Notes under the pieces: model-generated
Databases searched by the model: none
What the model saw: the letters and a program-made list of their open reading frames with translations, nothing else
What the model was told of the DNA's origin: nothing
Part shown: positions 49,990 through 59,020 of the stretch, piece after piece
Layout of the letters: each line of letters begins with the position of its first letter
Position numbering within the stretch: the stretch's first letter is position 1
Source of the DNA: Nitrospina sp052156635
Lineage (GTDB): Bacteria; Nitrospinota; Nitrospinia; Nitrospinales; Nitrospinaceae
Assembly (NCBI RefSeq): GCF_052156635.1
Contig: NZ_JBQKUO010000001.1
Span: 682,001 to 746,000 of the forward strand
Reading direction: 5' to 3'
Length of the DNA stretch: 64,000 bases
Program-made: the position numbers and the translations under genes

Positions 49990-52311
49990 TTACAGTGGCT
50001 TTTGGACTTGTGGCTGGGTTGAAACCGACCGGTTCCGGCGGCGCAGCCAGAGTGCCCCCAGAACGAGGATTGCTGTGGAAACGGCGCTGACGACGAGTCC
50101 CTCCCGCCACCCGGCGGGCGTGAACGTGAATTCGACCCGGTGCGGCCCCGGGCCCAGCGGCACGGCGCGGTAAAACCGGTTCGCTCGAATCACGATTCCC
50201 GGTTCGCCGTCGACCGTCACCAACCAGCCGGGCATCCACGAATCGAGCAGGACCAGGTAACCGTTGCCCGTCTGCTGGGTGCGCACGGTTACGCGGTTGG
50301 GGGCATACTTCAGGGACTTCACCCAGCCGGTGGAGGCCGGAACGTTTTTCAGCGGAGGCGCCTGGGTCAACAGCACCTCACGCAACGGATCGAATCCCGG
50401 GTCGTAATAAAGACCCAGCAAACGTTCATCCGACACCTGCCGGGCACGCGGCACCCAGAAGGCACGCGGCAGGGAGTCATCGAACACGTGCAGACGGTCC
50501 GGCAGAATCAGCGGAATGCCATCGACGTATGCCGTGAGCCGATCGACGTCGATCCAGTACTTCACGTTGCTGCGCTTGAGAATGCGGAACCGTGTTTCCG
50601 GTTTGGCGTGCAGGAGCGCCCGGTACCACAGGAAGTGGTCCTTCAGTCCCATCGCCAGTCCCGGCATGCCGTCGGCGTACTGCATGCCATACACGGTGCC
50701 GAGAAACGGGTACATGTATTCCTTCATGGCAATGAGCGCCGCGAGACGGGTGGGTCCGTTGGGCAGGCGGAACCGGTCCGGGTTTTCCATCACCCGCCCC
50801 GAATACAGTCGGTACGGTTCCGGATCGGACTGGATGGTGGAAGCCATCACCGGTTGGTTCAAATAATATTCTTTGTCGATCAGCGGGAAGAGGCCGAAAT
50901 TTCGCACTACCAGATCGAGGAACAGCGAACCAAGAAAAACCGCCCTGAACAACCCGATGCCGATCTTGCGAAAATAGAACAGCGTGTGCGTGATGCCAAA
51001 GGCGAACAGGATGAGCAGGGAGGGCGCTGCATCCCGCACCTCCGGCGCCAGCGCCGTATTGACCACTGCCGCGGCAGCGATCAGCACCGCGCCGGGAACG
51101 AATTTTTCACCCAGGCTGCGTTTCGTGGTGGCGGCCACCAGCCGGTCCCAGACCAGCCCCACCAGAAACACCGAAGCCATGGCGGAAACATAAAAATACT
51201 TTTCCGGGTAACGGAACCGGTCCAGGCCCGGCACCCCTTGATACACCCACGCGTACAACGGGTTGTATTTGCCGAAAGCGAGAAACAGTCCCACCGCAAA
51301 CATCACCAGCCAGAACAAGACGCGCCTGTCCCGCCAGAACCCAATGCCCACCACGATGAACACGGGTGCGAAGACACCCAGGTACACGCTTTCCAGAAAC
51401 CCGCTCTGCTCCACGGGAATCACGTTCCGGGTCATGTTCGCCTGCGCCGCGTGCGGAAGGAAAAACGTCTCGAACGTGGCCGGACTCAGGGACCATTCGG
51501 TGTGAAAGGTGTAATCGATGCCGTCGGTGCGGTGGCTGTGCTGCATCAACTGGTACGTCGGCAGAAGCTGGACGGCAATGATACCAAGCCCCAAAATCAC
51601 CGCCAGCAACAGCATGCCCACGTGCCTTAAAGCCGGCAGATGCCGTCCGGAACCGGGATGTTCCCGTTCTGCGGGCACAAATAACGTCCACAATCCCAAA
51701 AGACCGCAGGTGAAAATGTTGATTTCCGGGCAGGCGGCCAGCGTCTGGCAGGCAACCAGAAACGCAGTGAGCACAAACCAGCGCGCCCGGCACGTGGCAC
51801 GAAATTTTTCGAATGCCCAGAACAGAATGGGCAACCACACCGCCCCGAGAAACAGGTTGCTCAGATAGGTCGAAGAAAAAATGAATCCGCTGAGCGCCGC
51901 AGTCCACGCCGATGCCACGGCACCCGTCCGCGAGACCCCCCACCGGCGCAGCAGCAGGTACGTCCCCACGGCCAGTATGACGAAATGGAAAATGTAGTAC
52001 AGATTGAGGGCGATGGAAAAATCTTCAATAAAGAAAAAAAGGCTGGGTGGATAGAACACCCCCGGATGCAATTCCGCAAAGTAGGGTGTGCCCATGTGTA
52101 CGTTGGGATTCCAGAACGGAAGCGTTCCCTGCTGGTACGCCTGATGCAAGTGATGCTTGACGGGATAGGTCACCAGGGTGAAGTCGCGGTCGAACGGCAT
52201 CTTCCCCTGAAACAACATGGGCCAGAAAAAAAGCAGCAGCCCGCCCCCGAGCAACAACAACCCGAGACCGCTTTGTATCCGGGACAGGAGTGATGAGTTT
52301 GGAGTCGTCAT
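49990..52311 (-). CDS. YfhO-family membrane protein, copy 2
   Basis: 773 aa with about 12-13 helices and a large C-terminal periplasmic domain ending in one more helix. PFDRDFTLVTYPVKHHLHQA, GTLPFWNPNVHMGTPYFAEL and HPGVFYPPSLFFF are typical of the YfhO family, GT-C-like proteins; Bacillus YfhO glycosylates lipoteichoic acid. Acceptor in a Gram-negative cell is unknown. Fourteen bases after the preceding YfhO copy. Confidence 0.8.
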   Translation of the reverse strand: MTTPNSSLLSRIQSGLGLLLLGGGLLLFFWPMLFQGKMPFDRDFTLVTYPVKHHLHQAYQQGTLPFWNPNVHMGTPYFAELHPGVFYPPSLFFFIEDFSIALNLYYIFHFVILAVGTYLLLRRWGVSRTGAVASAWTAALSGFIFSSTYLSNLFLGAVWLPILFWAFEKFRATCRARWFVLTAFLVACQTLAACPEINIFTCGLLGLWTLFVPAEREHPGSGRHLPALRHVGMLLLAVILGLGIIAVQLLPTYQLMQHSHRTDGIDYTFHTEWSLSPATFETFFLPHAAQANMTRNVIPVEQSGFLESVYLGVFAPVFIVVGIGFWRDRRVLFWLVMFAVGLFLAFGKYNPLYAWVYQGVPGLDRFRYPEKYFYVSAMASVFLVGLVWDRLVAATTKRSLGEKFVPGAVLIAAAAVVNTALAPEVRDAAPSLLILFAFGITHTLFYFRKIGIGLFRAVFLGSLFLDLVVRNFGLFPLIDKEYYLNQPVMASTIQSDPEPYRLYSGRVMENPDRFRLPNGPTRLAALIAMKEYMYPFLGTVYGMQYADGMPGLAMGLKDHFLWYRALLHAKPETRFRILKRSNVKYWIDVDRLTAYVDGIPLILPDRLHVFDDSLPRAFWVPRARQVSDERLLGLYYDPGFDPLREVLLTQAPPLKNVPASTGWVKSLKYAPNRVTVRTQQTGNGYLVLLDSWMPGWLVTVDGEPGIVIRANRFYRAVPLGPGPHRVEFTFTPAGWREGLVVSAVSTAILVLGALWLRRRNRSVSTQPQVQKPL

Positions 52312-52325
52312 CGAACCCTTTGGGC

Positions 52326-54605
52326 TCAGGAAGTTTTAAGGGAATCCCACCGGTTGACCGGAAGGCGTGCAAATGCCCGCACCAGCAAAACCGCAAGGGA
52401 AATCACAATCATGAGAAAGGTAACGGCCTGTCCTGCAACCAACCCTTCAGGTACGTACTTGAATTGCAGAAGATGCATGCCCGATTCCAATGGCACCGCC
52501 CGAAAGAAATGGTAGGCGCGGAGAAGGGGTGCGGGTTTGCCATCCACGTGCACCGTCCAGCCGGGAAAGTACGAATCGAGCAGGACCAGGAACCCGTTGC
52601 CCTCCTGCCGTGTGCGTACGGTGACGTGGTTGGGTGAATACTCGATCGACTGCACCGTGCCGTCGAATCGTTCCGACGGCTGAAAATCCACCGGCCGGTC
52701 GAGCAGAACTTCCTTGCGTGGATCGAAGTCTTTCGCGAAAAACGTGTTGATGAGTTTGATTTCCGGCCCCTGCCGCATGGCAGGCACGAGAAAGGCGCGC
52801 GGCAGGGCATTTTGAAATTCACGGACGGAATCCGAACCAAAACGGCGTGACCGGCTTTCCGGTCCGAACAGGTCCCCTCCGGCGACCCAGTAGCGCACGT
52901 TGCTCCGCTCCAGCATGCGTTGCTTCTTTTCCATGGAAGACTTTCGGAACATCTGCGTCCACAACCACACGTTCTCCAGTTCGATGGCCATCAATCCATC
53001 AGCGTATTGCAGGCCGAACACGGTACCGAGATTGGGACTGGCGGTTTCTTTTTCGAGGATATGGCTCAATACAAGGTTGGGTGCCTGCGGGAACAGGTTC
53101 TTGGAACGGAACCGTTCGCGGTCCAGAGCCCCGGTGTACACCCGGTAAAGAGGCGGCGGCTCCGGCAGACCCGCCATCACTTCGGGCGGTTGAGTGACGA
53201 GCTTTTTGTCGATAAAAGGCACCAGCCGGCTGTGTGCCGTCCATAAGTCGATGAACACCACGAGCACCAGCAAAGCCCGGCCCCAGCGCGGTTCCATGCG
53301 CCCCGTAAACACCATCACCGCAAGTGCCACCACCGCCGCAAACACGCCTGCGGAAAGAACAGTGCGGTCGTCGTTCGCATACACCGCCACAGAGGCAAGC
53401 ACCGTGCCGAAGATCACACAGGCAAGGATGAAAGGAGACAAGCGATGGCGCGCCCTGGCCTGGAACAGGTGATCGATGAAATACCCGGTCAGGAACGTCA
53501 TCGCGAACGCGGAGAAAAAGAAAAATTTCTCCGGGTAGCGGAACATCTGCAGAAGCGGATTGAAAGGCAACAGTTGTGTGTAAACCGGATTGTTTCCGCC
53601 CAGAGCAAAGAAAAGTCCCGTGAAAAACACGGCCGTCCAGAAAATCACTTCCCGTCGGCGGACCAGGACCGCCGCCGACACCAGGGCCAGAGCCGGGATG
53701 ACACCCATGTACACCGAGGGAAAGTACGGCACCGCGTCCAGCGACGATGCCGTCATGAACGTGTCGAAATCCCGCGCGGCGAAAAGGTGACGCAGGGTTT
53801 CCGGTTCCAGCGACCACTTCGTGTTGAACGCCGGGTCCAGGTCCCACGCGCGAACGGATCGCTGAATGACGCGATACGTTGGAACCAGTTGAAACGCCGT
53901 GAGCGCAATCGCCGTCAATGACAATCCCGCCACCGTCAGCGTGGGACGTTTCCAGTGCGTGCCACGCCCGGGAGTGATGAAGACGCAGGCGAAATACACC
54001 ATCAGTGTGGACATCACGCAACTTTCCGGACTGCCGCCCAGGATCTGCATAACCACAAAAATCACCGCCGCCGTCAGCCATCCCCAGTGCGGCCGCATAA
54101 GGTATTTCTGCACCGCCAGCAGAACCAGCGGCGTCCATACGGTGGACACCAGCTGATTGCCCAGGGAAACGATGGAAAGGAAGTAGCCACCCAGTCCCGC
54201 CACAAACGCCGAGGCCGTGGCGGCCGCCGCCGACATCCCCCAGAAGCGCATCAACGCGTACACGGAAAACACCAGAACAGCGTGGTGCGCCACGACGAAC
54301 AGGTTGAACCCGTAAGGAAAGTCACCCGTGAACAACAGAATATTCAGCGGGTATGCGGCGTTGGGATGCAACAGCGGAAAGAATGGCACGCCGTTGAAGA
54401 TGGTGGGATTCCAGTAGGGCATGGCGCCCTGCAGATGGGTGTGCCATTGGAACCATTTCTCAGCCAACCCAAATTTCATCACATCGCGAAAAAAAAACGT
54501 ATGGCCCAGGGACAGCACCGGCAGGAAATACCAGACCATCACGCCCGCAAGCAGCAGGAGGGGCAGGGCGTGTCTCCGGAACCCTTCGTTATTTTTATCG
54601 TCCAT
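52326..54605 (-). CDS. YfhO-family membrane protein, copy 1
   Basis: 759 aa, same architecture as its downstream paralogue: FFRDVMKFGLAEKWFQWHTH, GAMPYWNPTIFNGVPFFPLL, HPNAAYPLNILLF, and a C-terminal FDGTVQSIEYSPNHVTVRTR and LVLLDSYFPGWTVHVDGKPA shared almost verbatim with copy 2. ATG 54605 is chosen over a TTG six codons earlier because AGGGG fits it. Fourteen bases after the TMTC-like gene. Confidence 0.8.
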   Translation of the reverse strand: MDDKNNEGFRRHALPLLLLAGVMVWYFLPVLSLGHTFFFRDVMKFGLAEKWFQWHTHLQGAMPYWNPTIFNGVPFFPLLHPNAAYPLNILLFTGDFPYGFNLFVVAHHAVLVFSVYALMRFWGMSAAAATASAFVAGLGGYFLSIVSLGNQLVSTVWTPLVLLAVQKYLMRPHWGWLTAAVIFVVMQILGGSPESCVMSTLMVYFACVFITPGRGTHWKRPTLTVAGLSLTAIALTAFQLVPTYRVIQRSVRAWDLDPAFNTKWSLEPETLRHLFAARDFDTFMTASSLDAVPYFPSVYMGVIPALALVSAAVLVRRREVIFWTAVFFTGLFFALGGNNPVYTQLLPFNPLLQMFRYPEKFFFFSAFAMTFLTGYFIDHLFQARARHRLSPFILACVIFGTVLASVAVYANDDRTVLSAGVFAAVVALAVMVFTGRMEPRWGRALLVLVVFIDLWTAHSRLVPFIDKKLVTQPPEVMAGLPEPPPLYRVYTGALDRERFRSKNLFPQAPNLVLSHILEKETASPNLGTVFGLQYADGLMAIELENVWLWTQMFRKSSMEKKQRMLERSNVRYWVAGGDLFGPESRSRRFGSDSVREFQNALPRAFLVPAMRQGPEIKLINTFFAKDFDPRKEVLLDRPVDFQPSERFDGTVQSIEYSPNHVTVRTRQEGNGFLVLLDSYFPGWTVHVDGKPAPLLRAYHFFRAVPLESGMHLLQFKYVPEGLVAGQAVTFLMIVISLAVLLVRAFARLPVNRWDSLKTS

Positions 54606-54619
54606 GCAATGAGTCCCCT

Positions 54620-56356
54620 TCAATCACTTTGCAGAAGCCGCTTGCCGCATTGCTTCAACAATTCAGGTTTTCGAGGAGCGATGCGTTGTTCAATACGTTG
54701 GTCCAGCCGCGAGAACGCATGCCACATGGGTTCCGTTCGCCCTTCTGCACGCAAGCGAAAGACGGAATGCAAAAGAGCGCGTTCCTCCCCGGTCAAACGT
54801 TCGGTCAAAGCCCGCCTGCGTTGCCTTGCCGCCTGCAGCCGGTTCTGTTCGATGTCGAGTGCGACAAGGCGCAAACTCGGGATGGGGTAATGCGGGCAGG
54901 CCCGCGCCAGCCGATCGAGTACGTCCCGGGCGGATTCAAGCCGGTTGACGGTGACGTAGGCTTTCGCCACGTCCATCCACAACCCGGGATCCGGTTCTGC
55001 CGACAGGTTCACCTGTGCGTATTCCAGAACCGCCTTGTCCCACTGCCCTTCGAACCCATAAGCCCGCGCCATGAGGACGTGTTGGCGGTCTGCGTCCATA
55101 TCCGTCTTTTTCGTGACGTCCGACCAAAGGGTGACGCTGTTTTGCCACACCGGGACGCGTTCCACGGTCAACGCGCCGTACAGCACCACCACCATTATAA
55201 TGCCTGCCAGACGCAACCGCACCACAGGGATGCGAAGCAGAATGGACGCCGCAATCAAACAGAAGCCGATGGACGGCAGATACAGGTAGCGGTCGGCCAG
55301 ATAAATGGTGCGCGGCATGATGTTGGTGTACGGCAGGAGTCCGGCAAAAAACACCACCGCCCCCCACACTTCCGGGCCATACCGCCGGGCCCGGTCGGCG
55401 TCCACAACGCACCGTTTGATTTCCACCAGCATCCAACCGACCAGAAACAGCAACCCGGGAATGAACAACACCAGAGTCAATGGATCGAAACGGTCTTTCA
55501 CTTCGATCAGGTACAGGGCGCACAGGTTCACCGGGAAAAGAATGATTTTAATAAAAGAAGCATACAAATCGAAAAACAGGCTGACGTGCTGAAGGGGTGT
55601 GAAGTGGATGGTTTCCTTGACGGCGATGCCGACGGTCATCGAGTACGTCGCGGCAACGAAAACCAGAACCGCACCCCATGCGACGGTTTGAAACCCGACG
55701 ATGCGTTTCCGGGGAAACGGACGGCGCCCAAAAAGCAGATCCGCAAACAGGATCATCCCGGGGACCACCGCCACCGTCGGCTTGGTCATCATGCCCAGCA
55801 TCAAAAAGACAATCGATCCCGCAGCGCAAACCGCATACTTCCGGGCGCCCTTCCCTGCCCCGATCCAGTAAACCAGCATGGATAGCAGCGCCAGGAAAAG
55901 GGACAGCGTGTCCTTGCGGCTGGTGGCCCACGCCACCGACTCCACGTGCACCGGATGGACTGCGAACAAAAGTCCTGTCACCCACGCCAGGTCGTGGCGT
56001 TTCGTCATGGCCCTCACCAGGTGAAATACCAGAAGCGAATTGACCGTGTGAAGGAGCACATTGCCGAAGTGAAACCCGGCTGGATTCATGCCCCACAGCT
56101 GGTAATCGAGGACGTACGAAAGAACATAAACGGGATCGTAATATCCCGCTGTCGCCTGACTGAAGGCCTGCGGAATGAAGTTCCAGTCCCAGGGCGTGTT
56201 GATGAAGGGATTTTTCAGGATGCGCTCGTCGATGTCGTCGTAGTTGACGAACCCGTTGCGAAGTGAATGGATGTAAACCAGGAAACTGAGCAACGCCACG
56301 GTGAAGGGAGCGCGGTCTTTGGAATGTTTGGAGGCGTCGTTTGGAGTGGTGGGCAC
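54620..56356 (-). CDS. TMTC-like membrane protein with TPR tail
   Basis: 578 aa. GTG start at 56356. Polytopic, with FVNYDDIDERILKNPFI (the YDD acidic pair is at the GT-C catalytic position), HPVHVESVAWATSRKDTLS and PRTIYLADRYLYLPSIGFCL, blocks shared with eukaryotic TMTC O-mannosyltransferases and bacterial DUF1736/TPR proteins. After the last helix (about 400) comes a ~170-residue TPR-like region. A protein or glycan glycosyltransferase is likely. First gene of a long minus-strand string; a TTGACA at 56455-56450 may be its -35. Confidence 0.75.
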   Translation of the reverse strand: MPTTPNDASKHSKDRAPFTVALLSFLVYIHSLRNGFVNYDDIDERILKNPFINTPWDWNFIPQAFSQATAGYYDPVYVLSYVLDYQLWGMNPAGFHFGNVLLHTVNSLLVFHLVRAMTKRHDLAWVTGLLFAVHPVHVESVAWATSRKDTLSLFLALLSMLVYWIGAGKGARKYAVCAAGSIVFLMLGMMTKPTVAVVPGMILFADLLFGRRPFPRKRIVGFQTVAWGAVLVFVAATYSMTVGIAVKETIHFTPLQHVSLFFDLYASFIKIILFPVNLCALYLIEVKDRFDPLTLVLFIPGLLFLVGWMLVEIKRCVVDADRARRYGPEVWGAVVFFAGLLPYTNIMPRTIYLADRYLYLPSIGFCLIAASILLRIPVVRLRLAGIIMVVVLYGALTVERVPVWQNSVTLWSDVTKKTDMDADRQHVLMARAYGFEGQWDKAVLEYAQVNLSAEPDPGLWMDVAKAYVTVNRLESARDVLDRLARACPHYPIPSLRLVALDIEQNRLQAARQRRRALTERLTGEERALLHSVFRLRAEGRTEPMWHAFSRLDQRIEQRIAPRKPELLKQCGKRLLQSD

Positions 56357-56507
56357 CAGTCGATTCTCGTTTAGAAGGAGCCGGCGGCCGAACCGCCAAC
56401 GGTAAACGAAGTCATACTTCCCATGCTATTGGACTCCCTTACCGGTCGCATGTCAATCCTGCCTGTGTACCGGTATTCAGACGCAGGCCTGCAGGCAGTG
56501 TCCGGGC

Positions 56508-56543
56508 GAAAAAAAACTCCCACCCCGGATTCCGGGGTGGGAG
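56508..56543 (-). terminator. Strong intrinsic terminator of pilA
   Basis: CTCCCACCCCGG/CCGGGGTGGGAG stem (56517-56543) followed on the minus strand by eight U (56508-56516). It separates the pilin gene from the TMTC-like operon downstream on the same strand. Confidence 0.9.
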
Positions 56544-56597
56544 CGTGCTGGTGAGTTTGGTTCAACACAAACCCGTGTGTCTTACGACACCCATGGA

Positions 56598-56957
56598 TTA
56601 GTTGATGTTGCCGTTCGCATCCATGGTGTAGCTGGTCGTGCTGTCCAGATGCTGAGCCGTAGCGGCAAAGCCGGTTTCGTTACCGGAACCCTGGATGCTG
56701 ACACGGGTGGACTGAACATAACCGTATTCCGCAGCGGTAACGGTGGCTACGTTACACGCCTGGGAAGAACCCTGCTCGGCCCAGTAAGCTTTACAACCCA
56801 GGTACAGGTTGTGCAGGTTGGACTTGGAGTCCGAATTGTAGGCACGAGCTTTGTACTGGTTGAACTGAGGAATCGCGATCGCCGCCAGGATACCGATGAT
56901 GGCGATTACGATCAGCAGCTCGATCAAGGTAAAACCTTTTTCGTTTCGACTAATCAT
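56598..56957 (-). CDS. pilA: Type IV major pilin-like protein
   Basis: 119 aa prepilin. Leader MISRNEKG is cut before Phe9; the mature N-terminus FTLIELLIVIAIIGILAAIA has the Glu5 needed for assembly. Cys pair (in the KAYWAEQG...CNVA region and the LGCKAYW Cys) could form a small disulphide loop. The short globular domain resembles Geobacter/Myxococcus-type short pilins. AGGAGGAG precedes the ATG, and a sigma-54 promoter and a strong terminator flank the gene: a highly expressed single gene. Confidence 0.9.
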   Translation of the reverse strand: MISRNEKGFTLIELLIVIAIIGILAAIAIPQFNQYKARAYNSDSKSNLHNLYLGCKAYWAEQGSSQACNVATVTAAEYGYVQSTRVSIQGSGNETGFAATAQHLDSTTSYTMDANGNIN

Positions 56958-57479
56958 TACTTCTCCTCCTGATGAGAGTTAACAGTTTCTGGAACAAAAC
57001 CTGACTTCTGGGATACTCGTCGTATTCGTTTGCCCACGTAGGTTGCAAGCTATATGCCGAAAACACCCAAATTCTGACTTAATTTTAATAATTCGTTTAA
57101 TAACAACAATTTAAAAAATAAGAGGGCCATTTGTCCAATAAAAATCGCACTGCTTTCCCTCCCAAAAAAGACAATTATTGTCACCCCCGGAGACAAAAAT
57201 TGTGAAAACCCTTTTGATTTTAAAGGTTGCGGCTCCTCTTCATTGGAATGCGGTGCCATTCCTTTACTATAGCCCCCGGCTGGAAGAACAGGCCGGGTGA
57301 ACTTAACCCCAATCCGGCGTGCAGGGAATTGGCCAGAAGAACCGGGCATTTATCCCTTTTCGACGCTTGCGTTTTTTTCTTAAATAAAAGAAATCAAACC
57401 GATAAGATGGCGGTATTGGCAGGGACCGCAGGCAGCGGCACCTTCCTCTGTCCGGCATCCATTTTCCCGACTCGATTTC
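56958..57479. other. Divergent intergenic region between pilA and nadD
   Basis: 522 bp. Holds the sigma-54 promoter of pilA (57044-57059), a very AT-rich block (57060-57190) suited to activator or IHF binding, and the promoter of nadD. No reading frame with a ribosome site is seen. Confidence 0.55.
57044..57059 (-). promoter_or_regulatory. Sigma-54 (RpoN) promoter of pilA
   Basis: CGGCATATAGCTTGCA on the minus strand: GG at 57058-57057 and GC at 57046-57045 are exactly 10 bases apart, and the flanks fit YTGGCAC-N5-TTGCA. The start of transcription would be near 57033, giving a ~75-base leader. Pilin genes of many bacteria use RpoN with PilR. Confidence 0.75.
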
Positions 57480-58181
57480 ATGACCACACCATCCCACGAA
57501 CAAATCGGAATATTGGGCGGCAGTTTCGATCCCGTCCACAACGGCCATCTGGGCCTGGCGCGCGAGGCGCGGGCCGCCTTTTCCCTGGACCGTGTGCTGT
57601 TCATTCCCGCAGCCACTCCCCCGCATAAACGAGACCGGGAGATCACGCCCACGCACCACCGTCTGGAGATGCTCCGCCGCGCACTGGAGGATGAAAACGG
57701 ATTCGAAATTTCGGAAATTGAAATCGAAAGAGGGGGAGTGTCTTACACGCTGGACACGTTGGAAGGGTTGCAAAGTCGATGGCCCGACGCCGAGCTTTCC
57801 TTAATAATGGGCGCCGACACGTTTCGCGATTTTTCAACCTGGAAGCAGTATGACCGCGTGTTGAAAGCGAGTCACGTCCTGGTGGCGTCCCGCCCCGGCC
57901 ACACGCTCGACGAAGCCGCCGAAGACATGAAAACCCTGATCTCCGACCTGCCGTTTTCCTACCGGCCGGAGGATTCCGACGACACACGGCGGACGTATTT
58001 CTGCAGGGAAACCGGACGCCGCATCGCACTCTTTCCAATCCCTCCGGAAGCCGTATCCTCAACGGAAATCCGGGATGCATTGAGGCGGGGTGACGCGGTC
58101 AAAAAGATGTTGCCACCTGCCGTTGCAGGGTATATCATGGCCCATCTTTTATACCAAGCACACCCCCATCCGATGTCTTGA
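57480..58181 (+). CDS. nadD: Nicotinate-nucleotide adenylyltransferase
   Basis: 233 aa cytosolic enzyme making deamido-NAD from NaMN and ATP. GILGGSFDPVHNGHLGLARE holds the GxFxPxHxGH nucleotidyltransferase motif, FIPAATPPHKR binds phosphates, and the C-terminal VSSTEIRDALRRG is the ISSTxIR motif. ATG 57480. First gene of a four-gene operon; its stop overlaps the rsfS start. Confidence 0.95.
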   Translation: MTTPSHEQIGILGGSFDPVHNGHLGLAREARAAFSLDRVLFIPAATPPHKRDREITPTHHRLEMLRRALEDENGFEISEIEIERGGVSYTLDTLEGLQSRWPDAELSLIMGADTFRDFSTWKQYDRVLKASHVLVASRPGHTLDEAAEDMKTLISDLPFSYRPEDSDDTRRTYFCRETGRRIALFPIPPEAVSSTEIRDALRRGDAVKKMLPPAVAGYIMAHLLYQAHPHPMS

Positions 58182-58534
58182 TGAGAGAGTCTTTAAGCGA
58201 ACTCCAACAATTGGTGGTTGACGCGGCCACCGAAAAAAAAGCTTCCAATATCATTCTTCTGGATCTGAGAAACCGCACGGACCTGACGGATTATTTCCTG
58301 ATATGCAGTGGGAATTCCAAAGTCCAGGTTCAGGCCATCGCGGACAACATCCTCGAAAAAACCTCCGGCACTCCCTACGACGCGGTCGCACAGGAAGGGT
58401 ACCAGCAGGGCAACTGGGTGATCCTCGATCTTGGAGACATGATAGTTCATATATTTTTGCAGGAAGTCCGGACGCATTTCGACCTGGAGCGGCTTTGGGG
58501 AGATGTCCCCGTGATTGCAGCGATGAGCGAATGA
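58181..58534 (+). CDS. rsfS: Ribosome silencing factor RsfS (RsfA/YbeB/Iojap)
   Basis: 117 aa. DLTDYFLICSGNSKVQVQAI, EGYQQGNWVILDLGDMIVHI and FYDLERLWGD-like FDLERLWGDVP are the Iojap/RsfS blocks. It binds ribosomal protein uL14 and blocks subunit joining in starvation. ATG 58181 shares its A with the nadD TGA stop; a TTG one codon earlier is also possible. nadD-rsfS pairing is very common in bacteria. Confidence 0.95.
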   Translation: MRESLSELQQLVVDAATEKKASNIILLDLRNRTDLTDYFLICSGNSKVQVQAIADNILEKTSGTPYDAVAQEGYQQGNWVILDLGDMIVHIFLQEVRTHFDLERLWGDVPVIAAMSE

Positions 58535-58563
58535 ACGAGTGAACGTGAGGAGATTCCGGAACC

Positions 58564-58968
58564 ATGGACAAGAAGAAAGTTTCCGAGCTGAAGTCCCAGT
58601 TGATTCAGATCCGATCAGAAATTCTGGGAGACTTGGAAAAGAACATAAAATCCAGCCAGGATGAAGAATTCACCAAGCTTGTCTCGGATGTGTCCGACGA
58701 CGCGGCGCGTTCCTCCTCCCGGCAGATGCTGCTCAACCTGGGTGAGCAGGAACGGCAAAAACTGAAACTGGTGGAAGAGGCGCTCCAAAAAATCACCACG
58801 GGTGAATACGGGGTGTGCTCGGAATGTGAGGGTAAAATTCCCGAGGCCCGTCTTCAGGTGGTGCCGTTCACGCGGTATTGTGTAAAATGCCTGGAAAAAC
58901 TGGAACAGGAAGAAAAGCTCAACAGGCGCATGGAATCCTTCGGAGACGATCCGGGATCCATTTCCTGA
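58564..58968 (+). CDS. DksA/TraR-type zinc-finger protein
   Basis: 134 aa. N-terminal coiled coil (KKVSELKSQLIQIRSEIL; DVSDDAARSSSRQMLLN) and a C-terminal four-Cys zinc finger CSECEGKIPEARLQ...CVKC. Members bind the RNA polymerase secondary channel and tune transcription with ppGpp. Shorter than E. coli DksA and more like the widespread TraR/DksA-like group. 29 bp after rsfS. Confidence 0.9.
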   Translation: MDKKKVSELKSQLIQIRSEILGDLEKNIKSSQDEEFTKLVSDVSDDAARSSSRQMLLNLGEQERQKLKLVEEALQKITTGEYGVCSECEGKIPEARLQVVPFTRYCVKCLEKLEQEEKLNRRMESFGDDPGSIS

Positions 58969-59020
58969 ATTCCGCGACACAAACTGTTTGATCAACCATT
59001 TCACAACCTGAATACGCGAC

